Below are positions 9,014 through 17,614 of a stretch of 64,000 nucleotides of DNA, piece by piece. The stretch covers positions 1-64,000 of the forward strand of contig NZ_JBAKHD010000007.1 in the NCBI RefSeq assembly GCF_049065735.1, given 5' to 3'. The stretch is from Paramesorhizobium sp049065735. GTDB lineage: Bacteria; Pseudomonadota; Alphaproteobacteria; Rhizobiales; Rhizobiaceae. A program made the position numbers and the translations under genes. The notes below the pieces were generated by a model. The model saw only the letters and a program-made list of their open reading frames with translations. It had not been told where the DNA came from and did not search any database. Every line of letters starts with the position of its first letter. Positions within the stretch are counted from its first letter, which is position 1.

Positions 9014-9171
9014 TCCCGATCTGTCCTGCGGATGTTGCGATTCATTGGCAAAAGCCAGGCTGGTCCGGTGAGGGGTTACCAATAGAGATTCAAGGCGGGA
9101 TGCCCGCCCCATTGCCACGCTTCCCGCACGGGAGGCGGTGGTCTCTACGAGAGCCTGAAGGATGCAAACGA

Positions 9172-12100
9172 ATGGCGCAGATATCGAAGCGAAGCCTCAA
9201 TCTGGATCCTGCCGTGGCCATCGGTCTTGCCGGGGCAATCGTCTTTTTTATCGTCAGCGGCTTTGTCTCCTATTTGAACCTGCAGGCCTTGCGGGAGGGC
9301 AATGCCGCGGTCATCCAGACGCATGTCACCATCGTTGGCCTGGATGAGCTGCTCTCGCAGGTTCAGGATGCCGAGACCGGCCAGCGCGGCTTCCTGCTCA
9401 CCAACAATGAAAGCTATCTCGCCCCCTATAATACGGCGCTCCAGGCTATCCCGCGTGCGCTCGATAATATCGCCGAACGCATAGCCGACAATCCGGGGCA
9501 GGGTGAGAGGCTCGCCGTGCTGCGGCAGCGCATCGAGGCCAAGCTTGCAGAGCTTCGCCACGCAATCGACCTTCGCCGCACCCAGGGGCTGGAGGCGGCG
9601 CTCGCCGTCGTCAATACGGACCGCGGCAAGATCGAAATGGACGGCATCCGCGCGCAGATCGCCGCCATGGCCCAGGGAGAAACCGAGATCCGGGTCCAGC
9701 GGCTCGAGGAAATGCGCGCCGCGGAACAAAAAGCGTTCTCCAGCACCCTCCTGTCGGCAATCCTGGGCATCGTGCTGACCGCGACCATCGCCTATCTGGT
9801 GCGGCGCGCCACCATGGCCCGCCGCCGGGACGAATGGCTGCAAACCGGCGAAATGGGCTTGGCTTCCGCGATGATCGGTGACCAGACCGTCGATCAGCTG
9901 GGCAACAACATTCTCGATTTCCTCGCGCAATATACGGGCGCGGTGGCAGGAGCCGTCTATACCGGCGGCGGCGATGGTTACCAAAGGGCCGCCGTCTATG
10001 GCGTGCCGGAACAGGCGAATATTCCCGCACAGTTCCGGCAGAGGGAAGGCTTGCTCGGACAGGCCGCCGCGGAAAGCCGGACGGTCGTCGTCGATGACGT
10101 GCCGGACGGCTATCTCACCTTCGGCTCGGCGCTCGGACGGGACAAGCCTCGGCATCTGGTGATTCTGCCGGGGCGGATCGATGGCTCGGTCAACGCGGTC
10201 ATAGAGCTTGGCTTCCTGCGGCCGGCCGGCGAACAGGTCGTTACCCTTCTGGAGCGTGCGTCGAGCGCGGTCGCGGTGGCGGTCAGGTCGGCGGTCTATC
10301 GTAGTGAGCTTCAGAATCTCCTCGAGGAGACGCAGCGGCAATCCGAGGAATTGCAGGCCCAGAGCGAGGAGCTCCGCGTTTCCAATGAGGAACTGGAAGA
10401 ACAGAGCCGGGCCTTGAAGGAATCCCAGACGCGGCTCGAGCAGCAGCAGGTCGAGCTGGAACAGACCAACACCCAGCTGGAAGAGCAGGCCCAGCAGCTC
10501 GAGACACAGCGGGACGAACTTGAACGGGTCAATGCCTCGGTCCAACTCAAGGCACGGGAACTCGAACAGGCGAGCCGGTATAAGTCCGACTTCCTTGCGA
10601 ACATGTCGCATGAATTGCGCACGCCGCTGAATTCCTCGCTGATTCTCGCCAAGCTTCTGGCCGACAATCCCGACGGCAATTTGAGCGAGGAGCAGGTCAA
10701 ATACGCAAAGACGATCCAGTCCTCGGGTAATGATCTCCTGACGCTCATCAATGACATTCTGGATCTCTCCAAGATCGAGGCCGGGCATGTAGAGATGAGG
10801 CCGGAAGTCGTTCCTCTCGAACGGCTCGCCTATAATCTTCGCCAGGTCTTCCAGCCCCTGGCCGAGCAGAAAAAGCTAGACCTGGCGGTGGAAATCGCAC
10901 AGGACTGCCCTCCAGTGATCGAGACTGATCCGCAACGGCTGGAACAGGTTCTCAAAAACCTCCTTTCCAATGCCATCAAGTTCACGGATGCGGGCAGCGT
11001 CAAACTGTCGGTCGGTCCCGCTGGCGATGGCCGCCTGGTCTTCACGGTATCGGACACCGGAATCGGCATAGCGAAGGAACAGCAGCAAAACATCTTCGAA
11101 GCGTTCCATCAGGCCGACAGCACGATCAGCCGCAAATATGGCGGCACCGGCCTTGGCCTCTCCATCTCGCGTCAGCTCGTGCGCCTTCTGGGCGGGACGA
11201 TCGGGCTGGAAAGCCAGCCGGGACAAGGCAGCACCTTTACCGTCACGATTCCGGCGTCTTACGATCCGTCCAAGGTCGAACCGCGCAGCGAGCCGCCCAT
11301 CCCTCCCGCGACCGCACCCGCAATTGTCGAGGCGGAGCAGGTCCATGCGAAACCGCGGCGGGCGGCGCGCAGGCTCAAAGACGACCGCGACGCGCTGAGC
11401 GAGGCAAAGCGCGTCCTGCTGGTTATCGAAGACGACGCCAGCTTCGCCGCCATCGTGCGCGACTTGTCGCGAGAGATGGGCTTTCAGACACTCATCGCGG
11501 GCACCGCCGAAGAGGCGCTGGGCCTCGCCAAGGAATTCATGCCCAGCGCCATCGTGCTCGATATCGGCCTGCCTGACCATTCGGGCCTCGCGGTTCTCGA
11601 CCGGCTCAAAAACGATGTCCAGACCCGCCATATTCCCATCCATGTGGTTTCAGGCGCGGATCATACCGAAACGGCCTATTCTTTGGGTGCTATCGGCTAT
11701 GCCCGCAAGCCGGTCGATCGCGAGCAGCTCATCGAAATGCTACAGAAGCTGGAGGGCAGGCTTTCCCAGCGGGTTCATCGCGTGCTGATCGTCGAGGACG
11801 ATCCGGTGCAGCGCGATGCCGTGGCTAAGCTATTGGGCTCCTCGGATGTCCAGACGGTGACGGCAAGCACGGCGGCGGAATGTCTCGACCTGTTAAAGAC
11901 CGAAACCTTCGACTGCATGGTGCTCGATCTGACCTTGCCCGACGCCTCGGGCTATTCGCTTCTGGAATCCCTCAGTCATGAGAGCGCCTACGCCTTCCCG
12001 CCGGTTATCGTCTATACCGGCCGGGAGCTCACGGCGGACGATGAACAAAAGCTCCGGCGCTACTCGAAGTCGATCATCATCAAAGGGGCGAAGTCTCCCG

Positions 12101-12594
12101 AACGCCTGCTCGATGAAGTGAGCCTGTTCCTGCATCAAGTCATCTCGGAGCTCCCCGCCGAGCAGCAGAAAATGATCCGCAAGGCGCGCAACCGGGATGC
12201 CCTGCTCGAAGGCCGGCGCATCCTCGTCGTTGAAGACGATGTGCGCAATGTCTATGCCCTGACCAACATCCTCGAGCCGCGCGGAGCAATCGTCGAGATT
12301 GCCCGCAACGGACAGGAGGCGCTGGATGCCTTGGAAAAGGCTGCCAATGAGCGCAATACGCCCATCGACCTTGTCCTCATGGATGTGATGATGCCCGTCA
12401 TGGACGGGCTTACGGCAACCCGCACAATCCGCAAAAACCCGGCTTGGAAGAAATTGCCGATCATCACCCTGACGGCCAAGGCGATGCCCGACGACCAGCA
12501 GCGCTGCATCGAAGCCGGTGCAAACGATTATATGGCCAAGCCTCTCGATGTGGAGAAGCTGCTGTCGCTTGTTCGTGTCTGGATGCCGAGATGA
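9172..12594 (+). CDS. CHASE3-GAF hybrid histidine kinase with three receivers
   Basis: 1140 residues from the ATG at 9172 (GAAGGA nine bases upstream; an in-frame ATG at 9100 has no ribosome site). Order: TM helix (about 14-36), periplasmic CHASE3 domain with the LLTNNESYLAPY signature, TM helix (about 190-210), GAF (235-370), a long Glu/Gln-rich coiled coil (375-475), HisKA with phospho-accepting His480 in MSHELRTPL, HATPase (NAIKF, DTGIGI, GTGLGLSIS), then three receiver domains starting near 748, 870 and 1017, each with a D-box aspartate. It is an inner-membrane sensor that likely phosphorylates its own receivers. Its stop overlaps the CheR start by ATGA, giving translational coupling. The signal is unknown. 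Confidence 0.93.
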   Translation: MAQISKRSLNLDPAVAIGLAGAIVFFIVSGFVSYLNLQALREGNAAVIQTHVTIVGLDELLSQVQDAETGQRGFLLTNNESYLAPYNTALQAIPRALDNIAERIADNPGQGERLAVLRQRIEAKLAELRHAIDLRRTQGLEAALAVVNTDRGKIEMDGIRAQIAAMAQGETEIRVQRLEEMRAAEQKAFSSTLLSAILGIVLTATIAYLVRRATMARRRDEWLQTGEMGLASAMIGDQTVDQLGNNILDFLAQYTGAVAGAVYTGGGDGYQRAAVYGVPEQANIPAQFRQREGLLGQAAAESRTVVVDDVPDGYLTFGSALGRDKPRHLVILPGRIDGSVNAVIELGFLRPAGEQVVTLLERASSAVAVAVRSAVYRSELQNLLEETQRQSEELQAQSEELRVSNEELEEQSRALKESQTRLEQQQVELEQTNTQLEEQAQQLETQRDELERVNASVQLKARELEQASRYKSDFLANMSHELRTPLNSSLILAKLLADNPDGNLSEEQVKYAKTIQSSGNDLLTLINDILDLSKIEAGHVEMRPEVVPLERLAYNLRQVFQPLAEQKKLDLAVEIAQDCPPVIETDPQRLEQVLKNLLSNAIKFTDAGSVKLSVGPAGDGRLVFTVSDTGIGIAKEQQQNIFEAFHQADSTISRKYGGTGLGLSISRQLVRLLGGTIGLESQPGQGSTFTVTIPASYDPSKVEPRSEPPIPPATAPAIVEAEQVHAKPRRAARRLKDDRDALSEAKRVLLVIEDDASFAAIVRDLSREMGFQTLIAGTAEEALGLAKEFMPSAIVLDIGLPDHSGLAVLDRLKNDVQTRHIPIHVVSGADHTETAYSLGAIGYARKPVDREQLIEMLQKLEGRLSQRVHRVLIVEDDPVQRDAVAKLLGSSDVQTVTASTAAECLDLLKTETFDCMVLDLTLPDASGYSLLESLSHESAYAFPPVIVYTGRELTADDEQKLRRYSKSIIIKGAKSPERLLDEVSLFLHQVISELPAEQQKMIRKARNRDALLEGRRILVVEDDVRNVYALTNILEPRGAIVEIARNGQEALDALEKAANERNTPIDLVLMDVMMPVMDGLTATRTIRKNPAWKKLPIITLTAKAMPDDQQRCIEAGANDYMAKPLDVEKLLSLVRVWMPR

Positions 12595-13430
12595 AGGACA
12601 TGGCCGGTTTCGAGAAGATCGAAGACATAGAGATCCGGCTGCTGCTGGAGGCTCTGTTTCTCAAATATCACTATGATTTCCGCAATTATGCGATGGCGTC
12701 CATCAAGCGCCGCCTGAAGCAGGCGCGCGAGCAACTGGGCTTTGAGACCTTTTCCGCGATGCAGGAAAAGCTTCTGCACGATCCCGCCATGCTGCCGCAA
12801 TTGCTGCGGTTCCTGACGGTCCAGGTCAGCGAGATGTTCCGCGACCCCGGCTACTTCAAGGCGATCCGCGAGAAAGTGGTGCCGCATCTGCGGACCTATC
12901 CTTCGCTCAAGGTCTGGGTCGCCGGATGCAGCCATGGCGAGGAATTATATTCGCTCGCGATCCTCTTCCGCGAGGAGGGGCTGGAAGACCGCACCATCTT
13001 CTATGCCACCGACATCAACCAGGAAGCGCTGCAGGCCGCGGAAGCCGGGATATTCCCATTGGATCGGGTGCAGCTTTTCACCGAAAATCATCGCAAATCG
13101 GGCGGAAAGTCGTCATTATCCGACTATTACCAGGCGGCTTATGGCAGGGTGACGTTCGACAAGACGCTGCGCCGCAACGTCGTGTTTTCGGACCATAGCC
13201 TCGTGACGGATGCCGTCTTCGGGGAGATGCATCTCATCTCCTGCCGCAACGTCATGATCTATTTCGACCGTGCATTGCAGGACCGCGCGCTGGGGCTTTT
13301 CAAGGATTCGCTGGCCCGCAAGGGATTTCTGGGGCTGGGGGCGAAAGAAAACCTGCGCTTCTCCCAGCACGCGAAAGCCTTTATAGATTTCGTCCCTACG
13401 GAGAGGATCTACCAGAGGCAGGGGGAATGA
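12591..13430 (+). CDS. CheR-type glutamate O-methyltransferase
   Basis: 279 residues with the CheR N-terminal helical domain (IKRRLKQAREQLGFETF) and the SAM-binding domain (VWVAGCSHGEELYSLAI, YATDINQEAL, LISCRNVMIYFD). The family methylates glutamates on chemoreceptor helices. No chemoreceptor, CheA or CheW is encoded near it, so its substrate here may be the coupled kinase's coiled coil or a distant receptor (inference). The start overlaps the preceding stop (ATGA), and its own stop overlaps the CheB start the same way. Confidence 0.93.
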   Translation: MKDMAGFEKIEDIEIRLLLEALFLKYHYDFRNYAMASIKRRLKQAREQLGFETFSAMQEKLLHDPAMLPQLLRFLTVQVSEMFRDPGYFKAIREKVVPHLRTYPSLKVWVAGCSHGEELYSLAILFREEGLEDRTIFYATDINQEALQAAEAGIFPLDRVQLFTENHRKSGGKSSLSDYYQAAYGRVTFDKTLRRNVVFSDHSLVTDAVFGEMHLISCRNVMIYFDRALQDRALGLFKDSLARKGFLGLGAKENLRFSQHAKAFIDFVPTERIYQRQGE

Positions 13431-13993
13431 TGGCGGTCCAACCAGAAGCCGTGGTCATCGGTGCGTCGGCGGGGGCCGTGGAAGCCCTCTCGGTGATCCT
13501 TCCGGCGCTGCCGAAGGATTTCAGCCTGCCGGTGATTGCGGTCGTGCATATTCCGCCCGACCGGCCGAGCGTGATGGCGGATCTTTTCCAGGCCAAGTGC
13601 CGGCTTCCCGTGCGCGAGGCCGAGGACAAGGAACCGTTGGCGGGCGGCACGATCTATTTTGCACCGCCCGATTATCATCTGCTCATCGAAGCCGATAAAA
13701 GCCTGTCTCTTTCCAGTGACGAGCCTGTCTTTTTCTCGCGTCCCTCCATCGACGTGCTGTTCGAAAGCGCGGCGGATGCCTATGGACCGGCGCTGATTGC
13801 AATCGTGCTCACCGGCGCCAATAGTGACGGGGCAAAGGGCCTCTATGCCGTCGTTGAAGCGGGGGGAACCGCCATCGTGCAGGACCCTGACGATGCGTAT
13901 GCCGCCGCAATGCCTGCCGCAGCCATTCATATGTGTCCGGGGGCCCATGTCATGCCGCTCCAGGCGATAGCGGCATTTCTCAGAGGGGTTTGA
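13427..13993 (+). CDS. CheB-type methylesterase without receiver domain
   Basis: 188 residues corresponding to the catalytic half of CheB only. The triad is visible: Ser14 in IGASAGA, His41 in VVHIPPD and Asp134 in TGANSDGA. Classical CheB has an N-terminal receiver that inhibits the esterase until phosphorylated; its absence means control must come from another partner, perhaps the receivers of the coupled kinase. It hydrolyses glutamyl methyl esters in the cytoplasm, reversing CheR. It starts within the CheR stop and ends four bases before the next gene. Confidence 0.92.
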   Translation: MMAVQPEAVVIGASAGAVEALSVILPALPKDFSLPVIAVVHIPPDRPSVMADLFQAKCRLPVREAEDKEPLAGGTIYFAPPDYHLLIEADKSLSLSSDEPVFFSRPSIDVLFESAADAYGPALIAIVLTGANSDGAKGLYAVVEAGGTAIVQDPDDAYAAAMPAAAIHMCPGAHVMPLQAIAAFLRGV

Positions 13994-13996
13994 TAA

Positions 13997-15100
13997 ATGA
14001 GCCCAGTACCGTTGCTTCTGGTCGACGATCTCGAGGAGAACCTCCTGTCGCTCGAGGCGCTGCTTCGGCGCGATGAATTGCTGCTGTTAAAAGCGCGGTC
14101 AGGCGACGAGGCGCTGGAACTGCTGCTTCAGCACGACGTCGCGCTGGCGCTGGTCGATGTGCAGATGCCGGGGCTCGATGGTTTTGAGCTCGCCGAGCTG
14201 ATGCGCGGCAATGAGCGGACAAGGCGCATTCCGATCATGTTCGTGACCGCCGGAACCACCGATGGCAGGCGCCGCTTCCGCGGCTACGAGGCCGGGGCGG
14301 TGGATTTCATTCAGAAGCCGATCGAACCGGATATTCTTCGCAGCAAGGTGGAGGTCTTCTTCGAACTTTATCGGCAAAGGCAGCAATTGGCCGCGCAACG
14401 CGACGAGCTGGCCTCGCAGGCCGAAGCATTAAGGCAAGCTGCCCAGCATAAGGATATTCTGCTGCGGGAGATCAATCACCGTATTAAAAATCTCTTCAGC
14501 CTTACCGCCGGCCTCATATCGCTGAGCGCGAAGCCGGCGACGAGCGTGGCGGAACTCGAGACCGACCTTCGCTCACGCCTGCAAGCGCTCGCGCGGGCGC
14601 ATGAGCTCACCCTTCCCGATCTTGTCAGGGATGGCGGAGTTCCCCAGATTGCAACGACCGTCATCGCTCTCCTCAAAGCGATTGTCGCGCCGCACGAAAG
14701 CTTGGAGGGGGCTCGCATCGAGATCAGGGGTTCCGATGCGCCGCTTTCCGGCAAGGCGCTGACCTCGCTCGCCCTTCTGCTGCATGAATTGACCACCAAC
14801 GCGGCAAAATACGGAGCGCTGTCGATCCCGGACGGACGGCTGGCAGTGGACGTCTCCGTAGTGGACGACGAATTGCACATGACCTGGGAGGAGCATTGCT
14901 CGCCCAACCTCAGCGAAGTCTATGACCGCAAAGGGTTTGGCACCACGCTCGAAAGGGCAGCCTTGCAGGGGCTGAAAGCGACATTATCGCGCGACTGGTG
15001 GAGCGGCGGCCTGTTGCTGTCGCTGAAAATCCCGTTGACGAGCCTGGGCGCTGAATCATCCGCGCAACAGGCCTCCAATGCGGCGTCTCCTGTCGTCTAA
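13997..15100 (+). CDS. Receiver-HWE family histidine kinase
   Basis: 367 residues. An N-terminal receiver (phospho-acceptor Asp54 in LVDVQMPG, Lys in FIQKPIE) is joined by a short coiled coil to an HWE-type kinase: His161 in REINHRIKNLF, the N box in ELTTNAAKYGAL, and the WxE motif in MTWEEH. HWE kinases are abundant in rhizobia and often feed the general stress response or light responses. The receiver-first architecture makes it a phosphorelay target of the upstream hybrid kinase (inference). It is the last gene of the four-gene coupled operon and has no dedicated output domain. Confidence 0.9.
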   Translation: MSPVPLLLVDDLEENLLSLEALLRRDELLLLKARSGDEALELLLQHDVALALVDVQMPGLDGFELAELMRGNERTRRIPIMFVTAGTTDGRRRFRGYEAGAVDFIQKPIEPDILRSKVEVFFELYRQRQQLAAQRDELASQAEALRQAAQHKDILLREINHRIKNLFSLTAGLISLSAKPATSVAELETDLRSRLQALARAHELTLPDLVRDGGVPQIATTVIALLKAIVAPHESLEGARIEIRGSDAPLSGKALTSLALLLHELTTNAAKYGALSIPDGRLAVDVSVVDDELHMTWEEHCSPNLSEVYDRKGFGTTLERAALQGLKATLSRDWWSGGLLLSLKIPLTSLGAESSAQQASNAASPVV

Positions 15101-15256
15101 TGCCCATGCATAAAATAAGCCCCGGCGCCCTTTGGCGAACCCTGGAATTCCCAGCCATGCATGCATTGCAACCCTGCCTAGGAGAATTCCATAGTAGTCC
15201 TCTTACTCATGGCAATGTACTTTCATCGGGAAAGATAATCCTGAAGAGAGTTCCCC

Positions 15257-15406
15257 ATGATCAAGCCAATCAAACGCCTCGCAAAAGCTCTTCGTGGCCG
15301 TACGAGAGAAGAAAAAGAGTTCGCATATCTTTCGGAAGCTTGCGATCTGATCGATCTTGAATATCGTCAACGTCAGATTGATCGCGGCCTTCTGGGCGGA
15401 CGCTGA
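15257..15406 (+). CDS. DUF3563 family small protein
   Basis: A 49-residue basic/acidic protein with the DUF3563 pattern: a basic N terminus (MIKPIKRLAKALRGR), the core TREEKEFAYLSEACDLIDLE and a YRQRQIDRG tail. A GAAGAGAG ribosome site lies just upstream. These proteins are common in rhizobia and betaproteobacteria, are of unknown function, and resemble DUF1127-type small proteins in size. It stands alone between the signalling operon and the OmpR-type pair. Confidence 0.8.
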   Translation: MIKPIKRLAKALRGRTREEKEFAYLSEACDLIDLEYRQRQIDRGLLGGR

Positions 15407-15462
15407 TGTGTTCTCTGACGGTCTTGGCCGGACCTGACTATTTTTAGCGCCGCTACCCATTC

Positions 15463-15489
15463 GCAACGTCCTCGCAATGCTGCCGTAAT
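15463..15489 (+). promoter_or_regulatory. Tandem 11-bp repeat operator before OmpR-type regulator
   Basis: GCAAC, GCAAT and GTAAT recur at 15463, 15474 and 15485, exactly 11 bp apart, ending 39 bp before the regulator start. OmpR-family regulators bind tandem direct repeats with one-turn spacing. A matching pair with the shared core GCAAT-N-CTGCC lies before the DUF3313 gene at the other end of the unit. Autoregulation is inferred. Confidence 0.55.
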
Positions 15490-15527
15490 CTTGAGGGCAG
15501 ACAAGGGCAGTGAAGGCCCGAGGGACG

Positions 15528-16199
15528 ATGCGACTTCTGCTGATCGAGGATGAGAGGGAATTGGCGAACGCCTTGTCGGCGGCGCTCGGCAAGCATGGCA
15601 TCGTCACGGATCACACCATGCATCTCGCCGACGCCTTGGAGCTGACGCGCCAGAATGATTACGATGCGATTCTCCTCGATCGCCGCCTGCCGGATGGCGA
15701 GGGGCTGAGTTTTATTCCAACATTGAGGCGGTCGGGCTCGGGCACGCCCATCATCGTGCTGACGGCGCGAAACGAGCCGCTGGAGCGGGTCGAGGGGCTG
15801 GATATCGGCGCCGATGATTATCTCGGCAAGCCCTTTCTCGTCGAGGAGTTGATGGCGCGGGTGCGCGCCGTGCTGCGGCGGCCATCTCATGTGGCGGAGC
15901 CGAAAATAATTGCCGGGCGCATGGTGATCGATCCCCTGCATCTGGACGTGACCATCGATGGGGCGCCGCTCGATCTTCCGCGCCGCGAACTCCTGGTGCT
16001 GGTGGCGCTCGCCAAGCGCAAGGACAAGACCGTTCTCCGCTCCGCGCTCGAAACGGCGGTCTATAATTACGAGGAAGAAATTCAGTCGAACGCGCTCGAT
16101 GCGCATATTTCGCGTCTGCGCAAACGACTCTCCGATGCGGGAGCCGGCGTGACGATCCACAGCATCCGCGGCGTCGGCTATCTCCTGAAGGAGGAGTGA
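15528..16199 (+). CDS. OmpR/QseB-type response regulator
   Basis: 223 residues: a receiver domain with acidic pocket (IEDE), phospho-acceptor in LLDRRLPDG and Lys in LGKPF, then a winged-helix DNA-binding domain ending IHSIRGVGYLLKEE. It resembles QseB/TctD-like regulators. The ATG at 15528 follows GAGGG; an in-frame GTG at 15510 is rejected. Its stop overlaps the kinase start by one base (TGATG). Tandem 11-bp repeats upstream suggest autoregulation. The stimulus is unknown. Confidence 0.92.
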   Translation: MRLLLIEDERELANALSAALGKHGIVTDHTMHLADALELTRQNDYDAILLDRRLPDGEGLSFIPTLRRSGSGTPIIVLTARNEPLERVEGLDIGADDYLGKPFLVEELMARVRAVLRRPSHVAEPKIIAGRMVIDPLHLDVTIDGAPLDLPRRELLVLVALAKRKDKTVLRSALETAVYNYEEEIQSNALDAHISRLRKRLSDAGAGVTIHSIRGVGYLLKEE

Positions 16200-17536
16200 T
16201 GGGTGAGGCGCAGAAGCCAAATCCATCGCTTTGGTGGCGGCTTAGCTGGCAGCTCAGCCTCGTTATCGTCGCTGTGGTCGTCTCTGTCATTGCAGGGCTG
16301 TGCGTTTGGGCGACGACGATCATGTCGCCCAACATCGCCATGGAGGACAAGGTCGTTTCGGCAATTGCCGGAGCCGTTTCCCGCGACAGCCGGAGCGGCC
16401 TGGCACTGCGAGATACCCCCGCGCTCACATCGTTGAAGGAGCAGAACGGCGGGCTTTGGTTCATTGCGTCGGGCATGGATGGCGCTTTCGTTTCCTATGG
16501 CCCGGTTCCCTCCGCCTATGTGGCTCTCGGTCCGCTGGTCCGCCTGTTCGAGGAGGCGGATCTGCGCGGATCGCCCGCAACCGGCGAGATTGCGACCATC
16601 GAGAATGCCAAAACGAGCGTCGGCGAGGTGCGGATCCTGTTTGGCGGCGTCGCCAACAAAGGCTGGCCTGTTCTCGCGCTGCTGGCGCGAAGCTACCCGA
16701 TCTACATATCGTTGATTGCACTGGCCTTGCCCGCGATCTTTCTTGCTGTGCCGCGGATCGTCAGCCGTGCGCTGGCACGGGTGAGCGATGTCGCGCAAAG
16801 GGCCGCGGAGATCGAGCCGCGCCGTCCGGAAGCCCGCCTGCCGGTGGAGGGTATTCCGAGGGAGGTCGCCCCGCTGGTGATCGCCTTCAACGGCACGCTG
16901 GCGCGGCTGGACAGCGAATTCCGCAAACGGCGGCATTTTTTGATCGACGCGGCGCATGAACTGCGAACGCCCATCGCCATCATGCAGACGCGGATCGACG
17001 GAATGCCGGACGGACAGGAGCGCAGGCGCCTGATGGACGATGTCGCACGGCTGGCGGAAACGGCGGAACAGCTTCTCGATTTCGAACGCAACGACCAGGC
17101 CGCCGATCTCCACGAAACGGTCGATCTCGTGGACATCGCCCGCACGGTGGTGGCCGATCTTGCGCCGCTTGCGATTGCGGCGGGCTACCAGATCGCTTTC
17201 CAGAGCGAGGTGGAAGCACTGCCGCGCAAGGGCAGTCCGTCCGCCCTGCCACGGGCGATCAGCAATCTCGTTCGCAACGCCATTGATCATGGCGGCAATA
17301 GGGGAACAATCACGGTTTCGGTTTCAGCAGGCGGCGAGATCGCCGTGGCCGATGAGGGGCCGGGGATTCTGGCTGAACATCGGGAATTGGTGTTCGAGCC
17401 ATTTTACCGCGTCACGCCGAAAAGCACCGGGGCAGGGCTGGGTCTGAGCCTGGTCAGGCAGGTGGTGTCCAACCATGGCGGGCAGGTCAACATCAAAAGC
17501 AGCGAAATGGGGACGCTGGTCGCGATCTATCTCTGA
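16199..17536 (+). CDS. Sensor histidine kinase
   Basis: 445 residues with TM helices near residues 20-45 and 170-190 enclosing a periplasmic sensor region of about 125 residues, then a HAMP-like linker, HisKA with His253 in AAHELRTPIA, and HATPase motifs NAIDHG, DEGPGI and GAGLGLSLV. It pairs with the response regulator encoded immediately upstream. The short periplasmic domain has no recognised family. Downstream after 78 bp is a DUF3313 lipoprotein gene with similar operator repeats, probably the system's target. Confidence 0.92.
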   Translation: MGEAQKPNPSLWWRLSWQLSLVIVAVVVSVIAGLCVWATTIMSPNIAMEDKVVSAIAGAVSRDSRSGLALRDTPALTSLKEQNGGLWFIASGMDGAFVSYGPVPSAYVALGPLVRLFEEADLRGSPATGEIATIENAKTSVGEVRILFGGVANKGWPVLALLARSYPIYISLIALALPAIFLAVPRIVSRALARVSDVAQRAAEIEPRRPEARLPVEGIPREVAPLVIAFNGTLARLDSEFRKRRHFLIDAAHELRTPIAIMQTRIDGMPDGQERRRLMDDVARLAETAEQLLDFERNDQAADLHETVDLVDIARTVVADLAPLAIAAGYQIAFQSEVEALPRKGSPSALPRAISNLVRNAIDHGGNRGTITVSVSAGGEIAVADEGPGILAEHRELVFEPFYRVTPKSTGAGLGLSLVRQVVSNHGGQVNIKSSEMGTLVAIYL

Positions 17537-17546
17537 GCGCCATCCT

Positions 17547-17573
17547 GTAATGTTGCGGCAATTCTGCCCTCGC
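17547..17573 (+). promoter_or_regulatory. Tandem 11-bp repeat operator before DUF3313 gene
   Basis: GTAAT at 17547 and GCAAT at 17558 are 11 bp apart, followed by a weaker third unit (CTCGC). The second unit, GCAATTCTGCC, differs by one base from the central unit at 15474 (GCAATGCTGCC). This suggests the adjacent OmpR-type regulator also controls the lipoprotein gene. Confidence 0.5.
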
Positions 17574-17614
17574 ATGGTCGCTTCCGGAACATCCGTCACG
17601 GAGGCAAGGAACCG

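Larger units (their letters stand above)
8763..9171. other. 409-bp divergent intergenic region
   Basis: This region lies between the TetR gene (minus) and the hybrid kinase operon (plus). I see no convincing gene. It holds a partial palindrome around TGATCA at 8784-8795 next to the TetR start and a perfect AGCGCTA/TAGCGCT inverted repeat at 8997-9013; both are listed separately. The rest shows no recognised element. Confidence 0.5.

Noticed and set aside
9145..10788. 547-residue ORF on the minus strand
   Set aside because: Antisense to the clearly conserved CHASE3-GAF-HisKA reading frame; no ribosome site or recognisable domain.
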